Origin: Phytophthora colocasiae
Lineage: Eukaryota; Oomycota; Peronosporomycetes; Peronosporales; Peronosporaceae
Direction: 5' to 3'
Assembly: GCA_018806915.1 (NCBI GenBank)
Contig: JAGKQI010000091.1
Coordinates: 1,612,001 to 1,676,000 of the forward strand
DNA length: 64,000 nucleotides
Below, one piece after another: positions 10,082 through 20,290 of the stretch. The notes beneath the pieces are model-generated. The model searched no databases and was not told the origin of the DNA. It saw only the letters and a program-made list of their open reading frames with translations. Positions within the stretch are counted from its first letter, which is position 1, and the number at the start of each line of letters is the position of its first letter. A program made the translations under genes and the position numbers.

Positions 10082-10596
10082 GTTCACCCGTCAAGAGAGA
10101 GCAGGAATATGCGGAAGGCGGACTTCTTCAGCTTCTTGTTCGGCGACACCTTCCGAATGCACTCTCGTAGGAATCCAACCACATACAACAGCGAACATTT
10201 TGTTAGTTACCAAGCAGCACAGCACACTACGATGCAACTCACCACTGGCCTGAAGTAGCGCCCCTTTTCTCTCTGCAGTTGTGTCTTTGCTTGCACAGGA
10301 GTTATTTAGCGTCCACCGCGAAGGCACCGGAGCCTTCTCTGCTTGCTCTTTCTGAGCGATGCTAAGTCTAAACAGTTTATTCATAATATACGACAACATA
10401 GATGTTAAAGAATACGCCTTTGCTCTCAGGTACCTCCACGGACGAGGAAAGAAAACATACTCACACCACGCGCTTGACCGCACTGGAGCAAGTTGGGTTG
10501 TTGACCAATCACGAGAAGGCGTCGATTGGTTGCTCCAATGTCCAATCGACCAAGGCATCCAAATTTAGCTGGGATTGGCAATATATGATCCATATT

Positions 10597-10633
10597 GAAT
10601 ACAGCGCGCTATTTTCAATAGACAGCGCTGTAT
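10597..10633. repeat. Short inverted repeat AATACAGCGC ... GCGCTGTATT
   Basis: Perfect 10-bp arms are separated by 17 bases. Similar AGCGC pieces follow directly (10,641-10,650). It could be the end of a small inverted-repeat element; no target duplication was found. Confidence 0.5.
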
Positions 10634-11088
10634 TAAAATAGAGCGCGGAGCTTTATTCGGTATTATACGTTAGAAGCCAGATTGAATCGTGAACATGTTT
10701 CGGATGTGCTCTTGGTCTCGTTCAGAAGTACTAGTAGTATATGGTATGACTCATCGTACGAATCGGATTTCCTGCGGCGAATATCCTATTCTCTAGGATG
10801 CCGCTTCATCGAAAACTACTCCTTCTAGCAATAGTCCTCACCTTGTGTCGGCAGCCAACGTGACTTGGTCTCCGTCACTTCCAATTCAAAGGAGATGCTG
10901 GGCGAAAATAACCAGAAGACGGAATGCGCGACTTACGCTCCACCACTTTGCCATCCTGGCATTTGTGAGACACCTGACTCGGCTAATTCAACGACGATGT
11001 GTTTGTTAAGCACATCCCAGCAAAGAAAGATGGAGCAGAGTCCGCACCAAATGTGTGGCTACTTCAAGGTGGTCCAGGTTACACGCCA

Positions 11089-11112
11089 AGGGGGGGGTGG
11101 GGGGGTGGGGGG
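11089..11112 (+). other. G-rich run with quadruplex potential
   Basis: Three runs of six to eight G are separated by single T bases. This satisfies G-quadruplex rules on the plus strand. No gene context. Confidence 0.6.
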
Positions 11113-11532
11113 TAAAGTTTTACGCTTTGAAAGGATGTTCACTAACCCGCATTTATTGGTTATCTGTCGATTGGAACAGATACGGAACGGATCTGATCTT
11201 GGATCAGGTTTTCAGGTTCATCAAGGATAGACATTGTGATGTGAAAACGGGAGGTGCTGCATGTGCTGGTGCATGTGTGGATCACAATAACAGAGTCAGT
11301 TTGCAATAGGCAATGGCAGACGCAGTTGCTGATCCACCGGCGCAAGGTGGCATGCGCGTCACAGGATCTCAGGAACAAGTTGCTAGGTCATTAAAAGGGG
11401 AGTCAAGTCGGTGGAGCAAGGTACTGGGCAAGGGCCACAGGAGCAAGATGATGAGATCGATGCTAGGCTGGTGAAGAAGCATCGTCAAGAGCGCACGACG
11501 TGTTAGGTCCAGGGCTATAATTACAAGCGTGC

Positions 11533-11940
11533 ATGGACTTCCTAAAAGAAAGTTGTACATCGTTGTTCGTCATTTCGACGCACGGAGTGCAAGGGCACTA
11601 TGGAATTCAACATCTCGACGGCCAGATACATGCCAGGTCACGCAAGAGTGCTTTTGGAATATCCGATGTCAACGATGAAATGAAAGCCATGGCAGACAGC
11701 TTGGCAAGTGCTGACGTCGCTCGACCGGTAAGAGAAATATGGCAGGAGCTAGGCAGCATCTTCTACGGTAATGGCAGCAATGTCATGGTTGGTTTGTCTG
11801 AGTCACAAGTAATTAACCGCATGTATAGAGCAAGATCGTTGACAGTGGCTGACCCAGATCAAGTGAACTCACATGGAATTGCTTGGGCTCTTGCAGAAAT
11901 TAAGCTTCGTTGGGGCCAAAGCAGCAAAAGAAGCGCGTGA
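11533..11940 (+). pseudogene. MULE transposase, N-terminal fragment
   Basis: The 135-codon ORF contains ISDVNDEMKAMADSLA, VREIWQELGSIFYGNG and SESQVINRMYRAR. This resembles the segment that precedes the catalytic domain in oomycete Mutator-like transposases. The frame decays after about residue 120. The corresponding C-terminal region lies about 210 bp away on the other strand, so this is not an intact gene. Family assignment is from pattern memory. Confidence 0.5.
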
Positions 11941-12153
11941 TCCCGCCCTACTCGGACCAGGTTGCAGCTACAGTAGCGCGCGAAAGTGTCTCCGTGCCAA
12001 GCCTCTAATCTTGATGTCGGCTGTTGTGTGAGCATACTTTTTTTTAATTTTTACGCCCCGAAACGTGTCAGGAGGCGTAACACATGCATACAAAAATCAG
12101 TATACTTGAATTCCCAGCCGAAATATGTCTCTGACGGATACTGCCTAAGTAGA

Positions 12154-12617
12154 TCAAGTCCTATATCTACAGCACTGCAGCATCTTCCTGGCGGTGATGT
12201 GGTGTACCTCCATCTGAAGTAGTAGTTGCCGACAATGAGGTAGAATCCGAGTCAGCTGTGGTCGTATTATCGAGTGCCATGGATAGATCGATGGCAGCAG
12301 GTAACTCAGCACAACACGTTTGCTTCGTTCACGAGGGATATCAGCCAATTGCTGCACATACTCGGCTGAAAGTTGCTTGATTACACTCACGAATGTGGCC
12401 ATGGAGGGATGTGGTGTGGGGAATCGCGTGTTGAGAATGCGATTGAATTGCTCAAGTGGGTTATTCGTACGTGCAACAAGCTCGTTATCGAGACCGTGTA
12501 CACTCCAAAGCTTCACTAAGTATTCATCAATCCAAGTGCGCTTAAAATATGCCCAAAACTCCTGCCACTTCGCATTAGAATACGTGATGCCTTGCTTCTC
12601 GAAGTGAAGCGTGCTCG
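12154..12617 (-). pseudogene. MULE transposase, C-terminal fragment
   Basis: The minus strand reads WQEFWAYFKRTWIDEY, then VHGLDNELVARTNNPLEQFN and FPTPHPSMATFVSVIKQLSAEY. The RTNNPLE-FNR sequence followed by the PHPS helix is characteristic of the end of oomycete MULE transposases. The catalytic centre is missing. The fragment ends at the inversion junction (12,619/12,620), directly against the copia element. Confidence 0.65.
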
Positions 12618-12619
12618 TA

Positions 12620-12927
12620 CCCTTTTAACAAAGGCTTCATCGGACCCATAACGTCGGAATGCACGATGTCCAATATACCATGGACTGCTTCGAAAAGGGA
12701 CTCACAGTCATTTTCCTACAAACACAGCCTGTGCATGGCGCTTGTTCTTCTGCTGCTTCACTTCTTGAGAACTCCGGAACACCCGTCGCAGCACGTGACA
12801 CCAGAACCATCTTCTTCTTCGACACATGACCCAGACGCTTGTGCCAGAGGGATTCCGAGAATTCTCCCACTGACGCTGCGACTACTTGGTCAATATTCGT
12901 TTCTGTCGACGCCACAACATCCCACAC
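12620..12927 (-). pseudogene. copia GAG-pre-integrase and start of integrase
   Basis: The ORF reads SLWHKRLGHVSKKKM with a downstream C-x2-C pair (CTGCVCRKM), which is the GAG-pre-integrase/zinc region. A frame change near 12,675 moves the reading to GILDIVHSDVMGPMKPLLKG, the start of the integrase core with its first Asp. It breaks off at the junction. Confidence 0.75.
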
Positions 12928-12934
12928 GCATAGC

Positions 12935-13361
12935 TTATCTCGCTAAATTCTCGTCGAAACTGATAGTGCACCCATCACCAGAAAATCCGACAGACGCCCC
13001 TCTCGCCAGCAATGAGGGAATGGACAGCAAGCGTCTGTCCAGTTCGGGTACTAATAGAACTTCCGTGACCTTGATCACTCGGTATCCGTCACCCTGGAAG
13101 CGAACGGTACCGATTCCTACAGTACGTAGACGTTGACCACTAGAAACAACAATGTCAATAGGCGATTCAAGCGGACGAAACTCAATGAAATCGCCTCGAC
13201 TGAATGTCATATGTGCGCTAGCCCCACTATCTAGCAACCACGATGTCGTAGTCTCTTTCGTCGCAGCGAACACAACTTCATCCGAATCACCTTCGTTGTT
13301 CTTCTTTGGACACTCATGGCGCTTATGTCCGTACTGCTTGCATTCGAAACATTGTCCATTA
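12935..13361 (-). pseudogene. copia Gag zinc knuckle and aspartic protease
   Basis: A CCHC knuckle (CFECKQYGHKRHEC) at about 13,319-13,361 is followed in frame by the protease: WLLDSGASAHMT, then strands ending LLSIPSLLARG. DSGAS is the copia form of the active site. The knuckle binds RNA and the protease matures the polyprotein. The reading stops just before the pre-integrase ORF, so this copy is broken. Confidence 0.8.
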
Positions 13362-14099
13362 AACCGAGTAGCTCCGCTACTCCTAAACGAACCACCATAT
13401 TGACCCCGTTGGTCGCCACGACCACTACTCTGACCACTTCCATGTTGGCCTCCACGGCCGCGTCCCCTGCCGTTGTTGAAGCGTCGTTTACCCCCATTTC
13501 CTCCACGTGCAGATGCGTTAAAAGCCTTTTTTGGGTTTCTCGTTTATTGAGGGTCTCAGATTCTCGACGGAGCGTTTCGTTAGTGTCACCGACGAGTGAG
13601 TCTCAATTATCTTCACCATAGCATCATATTAGCTTGCCAGGCTTCCAAGTAGTATCATCAACTTTTCATCGTCACTCAGCTGGTCACCAACGGCAGACCA
13701 CCTCAAGCAGAGGTCGTTAAACTTCAGCATATGGTCCATTAAGTCTCCTCCCGACGGCATCTGAAACTCATGTAGTTTCGTGCGAAGCGTAACGCGATTA
13801 TGCAGATTCTGTTTGACGAAGAATTCTCGTAGCATTTCGCACGCTTCCTTAGCAGACTTTGAATCACGGATCATGGGCTAGTACACTGGACTTAGTAACT
13901 TGGAGATGACCGCCAACGCCTTGAAATCGGCGGCTTTCCACGCCTCGGTCTCCCGTTTAGCTGAATCCTCTGGCTTCATCTCAACGTGGTCTAGCAGGTC
14001 CTTCCTTGCGAGTGCCATTCGGCAGTTGAATTCCCAGAGGAAATAGTTATCCTCTCGCACCATCAAAATAACGAGGCTTGACCTCCGTTCACCATCCAA
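13362..14099 (-). pseudogene. copia Gag (UBN2-like), interrupted by stops
   Basis: The minus strand from the ATG at 14,099 reads VREDNYFLWEFNCRMAL, ALAVISKLLSPVY, a TAG, then CEMLREFFVKQNLHNR, FNDLCLRWSAVGDQLSDDEK, a second stop, and a Gly/Arg-rich linker before the zinc knuckle. This is the usual copia gag order. Two in-frame stops and one frame change show it is dead. Confidence 0.75.
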
Positions 14100-14158
14100 C
14101 TAACTGTCGATAACAAAAGAGCTGAGGTGAAGGCACGTCGTTCGGACCAAGCGTGTTT

Positions 14159-14170
14159 GGGCTCATAACC
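14159..14170 (-). other. copia primer site complementary to an internal part of initiator tRNA-Met
   Basis: Directly inside the LTR the minus strand reads GGTTATGAGCCC. Its complement GGGCTCATAACC is the anticodon stem-loop of eukaryotic initiator tRNA-Met, with CAU in the middle. No site for a tRNA 3' end (TGG...) is present here. Priming by a half-tRNA is known from Drosophila copia and yeast Ty5. Confidence 0.7.
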
Positions 14171-14383
14171 TAAACGCTCTTAAACTCTCTTGTGTGATGC
14201 AGTGTAAAATGGAAAGTGGTTGTATTTACCAAAAGTGTGTTTTGCTGTTCCTACACTTGTGCTATGCCTTCTAGAACACTGGAAGGAGTTCATATCATTC
14301 TGGAATGTTCACTGATCATCACTCTTAGGCAAGTAGCCTTTATGTACAGCTCACAATCTGTGACAGTGTGCATGACTTCAACA
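14171..14383 (-). repeat. copia 5' LTR (213 bp)
   Basis: It matches 25,685-25,898 on the other strand through ACTGTCAC, the TGTACATAAAGGCTACTTGCC segment and the CACAAGAGAGTTTAAGAGCG end, with several differences. It begins TGTTGAAG and ends GTTTA in element orientation. The outer 5 bp AGTGT (14,384-14,388, minus) equal the other flank. Confidence 0.85.
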
Positions 14384-14388
14384 ACACT

Positions 14389-14689
14389 AACAGAACATTC
14401 TCATCAGTCACTCGCAGATTAATGCAAAGGTGCAGCAACCTATCCGTCAGAGACATGTTTCGGGTTAGGACAGATTTCGGGCGAAGGAGCCCACATACAA
14501 AGTCTAGTCAATAAGCAAAATGATGCACCAACTTTAATGGTCTCCAATTTCAAATGTGTCTGTCTGAGTTAAAAGGCGCGAAAATCTCTTTCGAACAAGC
14601 TATTTCGCGCGCCTCTCCTACTTAACTAGCCAACACACTGATTAAGAGAACAACCCCACAAAATAGCATCCATGAAGAAGCCGACTAGA
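14389..14689. other. No gene seen; flank between copia LTR and pogo-like gene
   Basis: AT-rich sequence with a GGCGCGAAA / TTTCGCGCGCC inverted pair at about 14,575-14,617. It may hold the end of the pogo-like element, but no terminal repeat partner was found. Confidence 0.35.
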
Positions 14690-15076
14690 AGTCCAAGAAG
14701 GAGCCTATCCCTGTTAGCACCTGGGTGGCAGTAATGGCAGCGGTGCAAGACGGAATGTCGTTGGCCAAGGCGGCAATGGCGAACGGCATCTCGGCGGAGC
14801 CCCTCCGACTGCGTGTACGAGGCTTGGTGCTCATAGACGCTCGCCCTGGACCACAGCTCGTTTACATCTCGGAGGGAGGCGCGTAGAAATTGTCTTTTAC
14901 AGAGCCCTTCATGGTATGTGCGTTAGTTTTGATGAACTGTGATACATGCTACGCATAGCTGCAGAGGAGACTGGCGATCGGCCGTTGACAGAAGATTTTC
15001 CCAACGACAAGTACGTAACGCAATGGATTTCAAAGCACCCGGAGATACTGTATATGTCCGTCGTGCTCAGCTGTTG
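14690..15076 (+). pseudogene. pogo/jerky-like DDE transposase, N-terminal part
   Basis: The reading AAVQDGMSLAKAAMANGIS, RVRGLVLIDARPGPQL is a Psq/CENP-B type helix-turn-helix start. After frame changes it continues as MLRIAAEETGDRPLTEDFP and VTQWISKHPEI, the CENP-B-like second helix block. The gene is interrupted at 15,076 by gypsy copy A and resumes at 22,652. Frame changes near 14,885-14,945 show decay. Confidence 0.6.
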
Positions 15077-15485
15077 TGCAGCGGGGCTGCGTAGATGTGC
15101 ACCGCACAGAGGAAGTTTAGTGGACTCGTGGAGTCCTGCTTGCAAGGCACTAGCCTCTGGTTCTATACAAGAACCCAGTGATCCACTAATTACGGGACTT
15201 ACACAATCACTGTCCCCTATAACAACGCACTAACACTAATTGTATAAAATGCAAACTGATTTTTATTCGACTTTATTGCCCTAATCCTAAATGTAACGGA
15301 TTTAGTATCTAACATACTAAATCCTAATAAAATGTAATGTGTGGCTTTAAGCTAACTGCCATCAAATGGCTACATATGTGACGTGAGAGACATATGGTGT
15401 GTCATACACAGATCTGTGCCCTGTGCCTTTGGTGTCTACCACGCTAATGTAGCCATAGCGCCCAACGCTGTGTAACCCCGTTACA
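15077..15485 (-). repeat. gypsy copy A 3' LTR
   Basis: In element orientation it starts TGTAACGGGG and ends GCTGCA. A purine tract (GGTTTGGTGAGGGAGAG) precedes it at 15,486-15,502. Confidence 0.9.
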
Positions 15486-17031
15486 CTCTCCCTCACCAAA
15501 CCGTGGATACGCAGTATCTACAACTGCCGGCATATCTGCCTGGTCAAAGCCTGTCATGGGCAACTTTTCGGTAAAGGGAATTTCTCAACGAGAGTACGCG
15601 TGCGCGCTTGCTCAACGAGCACATTCCCGCATTTGCCCCAGTGAGCACACAGCTCCTCGGGTGTCCCGTGTCCTGGCGTCTCCGCTTCAGCGCCTCAGCG
15701 CTTCCTCGTCCGAGCCCTCGGCTCTATCTACGCTCTCCATCGCGGAGTACTTCGCGGCGTCTCGACTTCGCTACGAAGCGAAGCTCATGAGCAGCTCGGC
15801 TGCAAGCGATAGCGGTGGCTCTCCGTCTAACGAGCACCAGGCAGCGTCACCGACGCGCGCCCCACGTCGCTCTCCTGCCGAGGATGGCGAAATTAAAGTG
15901 GACTATGAGGAGTCCGTACAGGGCGATGCCCCGGGGTCTCCTGCTCCTGAGAGCCCTCGTACGACCCGAGCGTTTGAGCTACGCTCTCCACGCGACCCGC
16001 GTCGGTAAGCACTTCCTCGCCAGCTGCATCAGTCTAATCTATTCCCTGAGGGACCCTCGAGTCTCGTGCTCAACGCGTTGCGCAACGCTCCACCACTTCC
16101 TGCTCGTGATGAGCCGCCGGGGGGCGTCGAAGACGCGATCACCAACCCTCTGGATGAGGCACAGGAGGCCTCGCTGAGCGGCGCTCCAGGGTCACGTCGA
16201 CCGGTTCATCAGAACATCGTGGGGACCTCGTCACGGCGCGACTACGGCTTCGAGCCTCGTGACCCTGCCGAGCAGGTGAAGAAGCTGATGGCGCAGCCAA
16301 ATCTGCACGGGTACGCCATAGGCGCTGCACCGCGCACAGTGGCTGAGACATAGCAACGGCAAGGGCTCCATGAGCGTTTCCTGTCTCTAGACCAGAGCCT
16401 GAGCTCAGCTGCTGGTCCGTCAGCTTCTCACACTAGTGGTGAGAAGCGTGTGTCGACCGAATGGTACCTCGAGCCCATTGGGCGCCTCCGATCTTCCCGA
16501 TCAAACGCGTCCACGACGTCAGGGCAGTCTTGCCGAAGTGGTCCCTCAAACTCCCATGAGTTCTGAGAATGTGGATATCCATGCCACTTCACCAGATACT
16601 GGTTACGACTACGGTGGCGACGACGCGCCATCAGGCGTTCCACGTGGTAGTGGGGAGTCCCCTGCTCATCGAGCAACGGTGGAGGAGGCCGACTCGCTGC
16701 GGCGCGCGATACTCGATGAGTGTGACGAGCGCTATTTGGCGCAACGCGCTTGGTAACAGCTCGATCGCTCGATCGATACTCTCCAGAGTCAGACTCAGTC
16801 TACGTGGAGAGCGCTTGGCATTCGCATGCCCGTCTCGCCCACGACTTGGATGAGATCGAAAGTCGAGTGGCTTGGCTCGAGGGGCTGACTGCTCGCCTGC
16901 ATCAGCAGGAGCTTCAGCTCGCTGGTCTACGAGGTCAGGTGACGATGCTGCTGCAGATGACGCAGCCCGCACGCGTGTCTTCGGCGTCAGCGCCTCCGCG
17001 CTCGCCGCCGCGGGGTCCCGATATGTCTTGA
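15486..17031 (+). pseudogene. Antisense ORF region of gypsy copy A, broken
   Basis: On the strand opposite pol, reading begins beside the 3' LTR and includes SQREYACALAQRAH, YFAASRLRYEAK and RSPRDPRR (stop near 16,008). It continues as NALRNAPPLPARDEP, DYGFEPRDPAEQVK (stop near 16,353), then after a deletion HATSPDTGYDYGGDDAPSG and ESPAHRATVEEADSLRRAILDECDERYL. The same peptides occur in copy B in the same place and order. The last part overlaps the sense chromodomain. Function unknown; the ends are Pro/Ser/Arg-rich and the tail could form a coiled coil. Confidence 0.55.
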
Positions 17032-17506
17032 GTAAGCCGACGTAGAACACGGGATGTGTTCGCACCCGCTTCGGCAAGTCCAGCGTGTATGCCAGGCCCT
17101 TCTTGGCCACGACCGTGAACGGTCCGATAAAGCGCGGGCGCAACTTCGTCTTAAAGACGGCCGACATGGCATGTGTAGGTAGGTTCTTAGCGTGTAATAA
17201 AACTTGGTCACCGACCTTGAATTCGCACACATTGCTTCTGCCTTTGGCATCAGCTTGTTCCTTTTGAACATCTTGGCTTTCAGCCATCGCGTCACGCACA
17301 CGGCGTAGTACGCTTAGTCTCGTCGAGAGGAAGTCGTCGACTTGCTTACGAACAGCAAGAGGGCTGACATCAGCAAGCTCGGAGTCGAGCGACGGCACAG
17401 CCTCTCCGCCAACGAGCCCAAGGCTACCGCGTGGCGGAGTGAGCGAGACGCGCGGATGCGCAAGGCCGTTCACGTAGAACGGGGTGAAGCCTGTCGAGGC
17501 ATGCAC
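16428..17506 (-). pseudogene. gypsy copy A integrase C-terminus and chromodomain
   Basis: From 17,506 the minus strand reads MHASTGFTPFYVNGLAHPR (end of the integrase core), a FKVGDQVLLHAKNLPT / FIGPFTVVAKKGLAYTLDLP integrase tail, and a Pro/Ser linker. A frame change leads to a chromodomain (YHVERLMARRRHR, YLVKWHGYPHSQNSWEFEG) ending at 16,428. Chromodomains at the integrase end guide insertion into particular chromatin in other chromoviruses; here that is inference. Confidence 0.8.
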
Positions 17507-18327
17507 CGCATTGTCATTGAGAACTCAAAGAGAGGGAGCATAGCGCTCCAACGCCTCGGCGTGTCAGCACATATGCTGCGGAGGATGTCCTCCACAACGC
17601 GATTCACGCGTTCAGTCTGACCATCGGTCTGCGGATGGTCCGCTGTGGACATGTCCAGTCGAGTACCAAGAACTTTGAAGACGGACGTCCAGAAGTGACC
17701 CGTGAAACAGGGGTCTCGATCCGAGACAATGGTCTCTGGCAGCCCGTGCTGGCGGAAGACCCGATCGATAAAGATCGTCGCTGTCCCAGCGCCATCGACG
17801 GTGTCCGGCACAGCCGCTATGTGAGCCATCTTGCTCAGACGGTCAACAAAGACCACCACGCCCGTGTTGCCTGCCGAGTCCTTCGGCAGGCCAAACACAA
17901 AGTCCATACTTATGGACTGCCAACACCCAGAGGGTACAGGTAAGCTCGCCAAAGGCGCAGCCGCATGCGGCGAGGGTTTAACCCGCTGACACGTCTCGCA
18001 CGTGCGCACATATGTGCTGACCCACTTGTACATCTTCGGCCACCAGTACATGGAGCTCACCGAGCCGTACGTCTTCTCGCGACCGAGGCGGCCGCCCGTG
18101 GGCGTGTCGTGGGCCTCGTAGAGGATACGATACCTCAGGTCCTCATCGTGAGGAACCACCACGCGTGGTGGATCATCCTGACCCGTGCTGTAGTACAGCA
18201 GCCCGCCTTCCAGGCTATAGCGCTGGAGTCTCGCCTTTAGGCGCCGTGACAGAGTCACCTTTGAGTCCTTAAACTCATCGCTCCCTAGAGCTTGAAGCAA
18301 GCGCGACACAAGAGTCGTCCTGAGCAT
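17470..18327 (-). CDS. gypsy copy A integrase (zinc domain and core)
   Basis: The 285-codon ORF contains the H2C2 zinc domain (EAHDTPTGGRLGREKTY, VRTCETCQRVK) and a D,D,E core: SISMDFVFGLPKDSAG, TIVSDRDPCFTGHFW and a Glu in the segment after ADHPQTDGQTERVN. It runs into the next ORF through a frame change at about 17,505. All catalytic residues are visible, so this part is nearly intact, unlike the RT. Confidence 0.85.
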   Translation of the reverse strand: MLRTTLVSRLLQALGSDEFKDSKVTLSRRLKARLQRYSLEGGLLYYSTGQDDPPRVVVPHDEDLRYRILYEAHDTPTGGRLGREKTYGSVSSMYWWPKMYKWVSTYVRTCETCQRVKPSPHAAAPLASLPVPSGCWQSISMDFVFGLPKDSAGNTGVVVFVDRLSKMAHIAAVPDTVDGAGTATIFIDRVFRQHGLPETIVSDRDPCFTGHFWTSVFKVLGTRLDMSTADHPQTDGQTERVNRVVEDILRSICADTPRRWSAMLPLFEFSMTMRCMPRQASPRST

Positions 18328-19557
18328 ACGCTGCTCGAATTATGTCCGTCACGGACGACGTCACCGAGGTGACATGAGATAACTCATAGTCCGGGCGACG
18401 CGACAACGCGTCCGTGACGTTCTGCCTGCCAGGCTTGTAGTTCACCTCGAAGTTATACTCCGCAAAGAAGGAGAGCCATCGGGACATCCTCTGCGAGAGG
18501 TGAGGCGACTGCGTCGCTGTGCGTAGTGACGCATGATCCGTGTAGATCACAAACGGCTTGGAGCCGAGCAGGTGAACCCTGAATTTGACGAGAGCGTACT
18601 TCATCGCAAGTAGCTCCTTGTCATGAACTGGATAGTTCTTCTCAGCAGCCTTGAGCTGCCGAGACTCAAACGCAATAACGCGTTCGTGTCCTTCGGCATC
18701 CGCTTGTAGCAAAGCACTGCCGATGGCAAAGTCCGAGGCGTCACAGACGACGATGAACGGACGGTCGGGGTCGTATCGGTGCCTGAAGCAGTTTATCCTT
18801 GATACGAGTGAACGCACTCTCGTGCTCGGCACGCCATACCCATTCGGCATCCTTCTTAAGGAGATCCGACAGTGGCCGAGCCAACTTCCTAGGAATCGGC
18901 GTCTACGCCGGAATCGTGGCAGTGTTGAGCTTGTTAAAAGCGGAATATCACTGGCTCGCATGAGCAGCTGATAGTAGCCATCGACTAGGTCGAGCGCACT
19001 GTACATGGTGCAACCCACCATCTTGTTCTGAAGAACATCCTTTCTAGGAATCGGCGTCTACGCCGGAATCGTGGCAGTGTTGAGCTTGTTAAAAGCGTGA
19101 ACGATACGCCACTTGCCGTTCCGCTTTCTGACACAGAACATTGGCGCGGAGTGCGGAGACTTGCTCTCGCGCACGAGACCCGCCGCGTGCTTCGCACGGA
19201 AGAAGGCGTCAATGACGTCGCATTGCTCTTTAGGAAGAGGCCACTGCCGGGTCACGCAGCATTTAGTTCCGGGAACTAAATCGATCTCGTGACGAACGCC
19301 TCGGTCAGGAGGCAGGCCCCTCGGTGGTTCCTTTGAGACAACGTCTCCATATTCCTTCAGCAAGAAGTAGAAGGGATCCGAGAGATTCTTGAGGATCTCT
19401 GATCTCTGATCCTCCTGGCGCTCAACACCTTCTTGACCTCGGCCAAGACGGACTCGTCAACGAGGGACGATGCGTTTAACTCCTCTTCCGGCCTAACGAT
19501 GACCACCTCAGCGAGTTCGCCAGCCTTCAAATCATCGCCAAAGTCGGCGAACGACAT
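18275..19557 (-). pseudogene. gypsy copy A reverse transcriptase and RNase H, catalytic part deleted
   Basis: 19,557-19,058 encodes the RT fingers (PLPKEQCDVIDAFFRAKHAAG), and 19,021 onward the first palm segment (YSALDLVDGYYQLLMRASDIPL). At that point about 440 bp, which in copy B include the YFDD box and thumb, are missing and replaced by a 54-bp second copy (18,889-18,942) of the nearby segment 19,044-19,097. The reading resumes in the connection and RNase H (FIVVCDASDFAIGSALLQAD, VIYTDHASLRT). A dead enzyme. Confidence 0.88.
18889..18942. repeat. 54-bp templated insertion, direct copy of 19,044-19,097
   Basis: The two 54-bp stretches starting CTAGGAATCGG and ending TTAAAAGCG are identical and in the same orientation. 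The left one sits exactly at the RT deletion junction. Confidence 0.9.
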
Positions 19558-19567
19558 CTCCTCTAGC

Positions 19568-20282
19568 CAGGGTTCTGAGTGTGGGTTTTTCGCTTTGGAA
19601 TAAACCGTTTATACCGCCCACCCACCCCGAGCAGCTGTGGGGCAGGCATTTTAGGGATTTTTAAAAAATCCACCCACCCGCAATCCTCGAAACCACCCGG
19701 CCACCATATCCGTGGGTGACAAACTTCCGGTCACTCTTTTTTAACTTGAGTTAACTATTGAATGGGTTGAGACCTACACGTAAGGGGTCACTTTACAACT
19801 ACTTGGTTTTTGTTTGCAGGTTGGTAGGCCCTGGTGTGGCCATGCTGGAAGGCCTCTGCGATGGTGGGTGACCACTTGTCGTCACCCACAGACATGCACC
19901 ACTAAAAACAGGAATAAGATGCATTCAGTGTTCATTATCGATTTTCCTTGTTTCTGCAAAGGGGCGACGGGCAAAAGTATTGTGAACGTTCGCACGCAAA
20001 CCCCGCAGTACGTCGGTACATAAGGGCCTCCTGGCGGTCCACTGGTCAACGCACCACAAAGCAACGCACTTGGCAGGCGTTCGAGTATATCCAGGGACTT
20101 ACTTTCCAGGTATATAAGAAATTAGCATTCGAAAAATCCCTTTCAAATTCGAACTTAATCGAGTCAGATCGCACCTAACAGGCCAAATTCCATATGTTTT
20201 ATTTATCCAAAAAAACCACCCACCCACAGACAACAACAAACCCCCCAGGCATCCTTGACTTTTGGGGTTTTCCGGAACCCTG
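19568..20282. mobile_element. Non-autonomous hAT-type miniature element (715 bp)
   Basis: It is flanked by an 8-bp duplication CCTCTAGC (19,560-19,567 and 20,283-20,290). Its ends are inverted: CAGGGTTC at the left and GAACCCTG at the right. Eight-bp duplications and CAGGG ends are the signature of hAT transposons. Inside, close to both ends, are many CCACCC/GGGTGG copies (for example 19,617-19,625, 19,670-19,678, 20,216-20,226), like the subterminal binding repeats of hAT transposases. No transposase is encoded. It splits pol of copy A between the LLELE and EMSFADF codons seen joined in copy B. Confidence 0.88.
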
Positions 20283-20290
20283 CCTCTAGC

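Larger units (their letters stand above)
10082..11532. other. No supported gene; short hairpin and G-run inside
   Basis: The stretch has only short overlapping ORFs without recognisable domains. Two structures are listed separately: an inverted repeat at 10,597-10,633 and a G-run at 11,089-11,112. A segment of about 36 bp at 11,174-11,209 reappears inverted at about 25,911-25,946 with two mismatches. Confidence 0.4.
12620..14383 (-). mobile_element. Ty1/copia retrotransposon, 5' part (inverted half)
   Basis: On the minus strand the order is LTR, primer site, gag, protease, GAG-pre-integrase and the first residues of the integrase, ending abruptly at 12,620. The missing remainder starts at 22,864 on the plus strand with exactly the next integrase codon. 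The base pairs just outside this LTR read AGTGT in element orientation, the same as those after the 3' LTR at 25,899. The two parts together make about 4.8 kb, a normal copia length. Confidence 0.9.

Noticed and set aside
10091..10558. A 155-codon minus-strand ORF.
   Set aside because: Composition is unremarkable, no family is recognised and it overlaps the end of the pro-rich ORF; not enough support for a gene.
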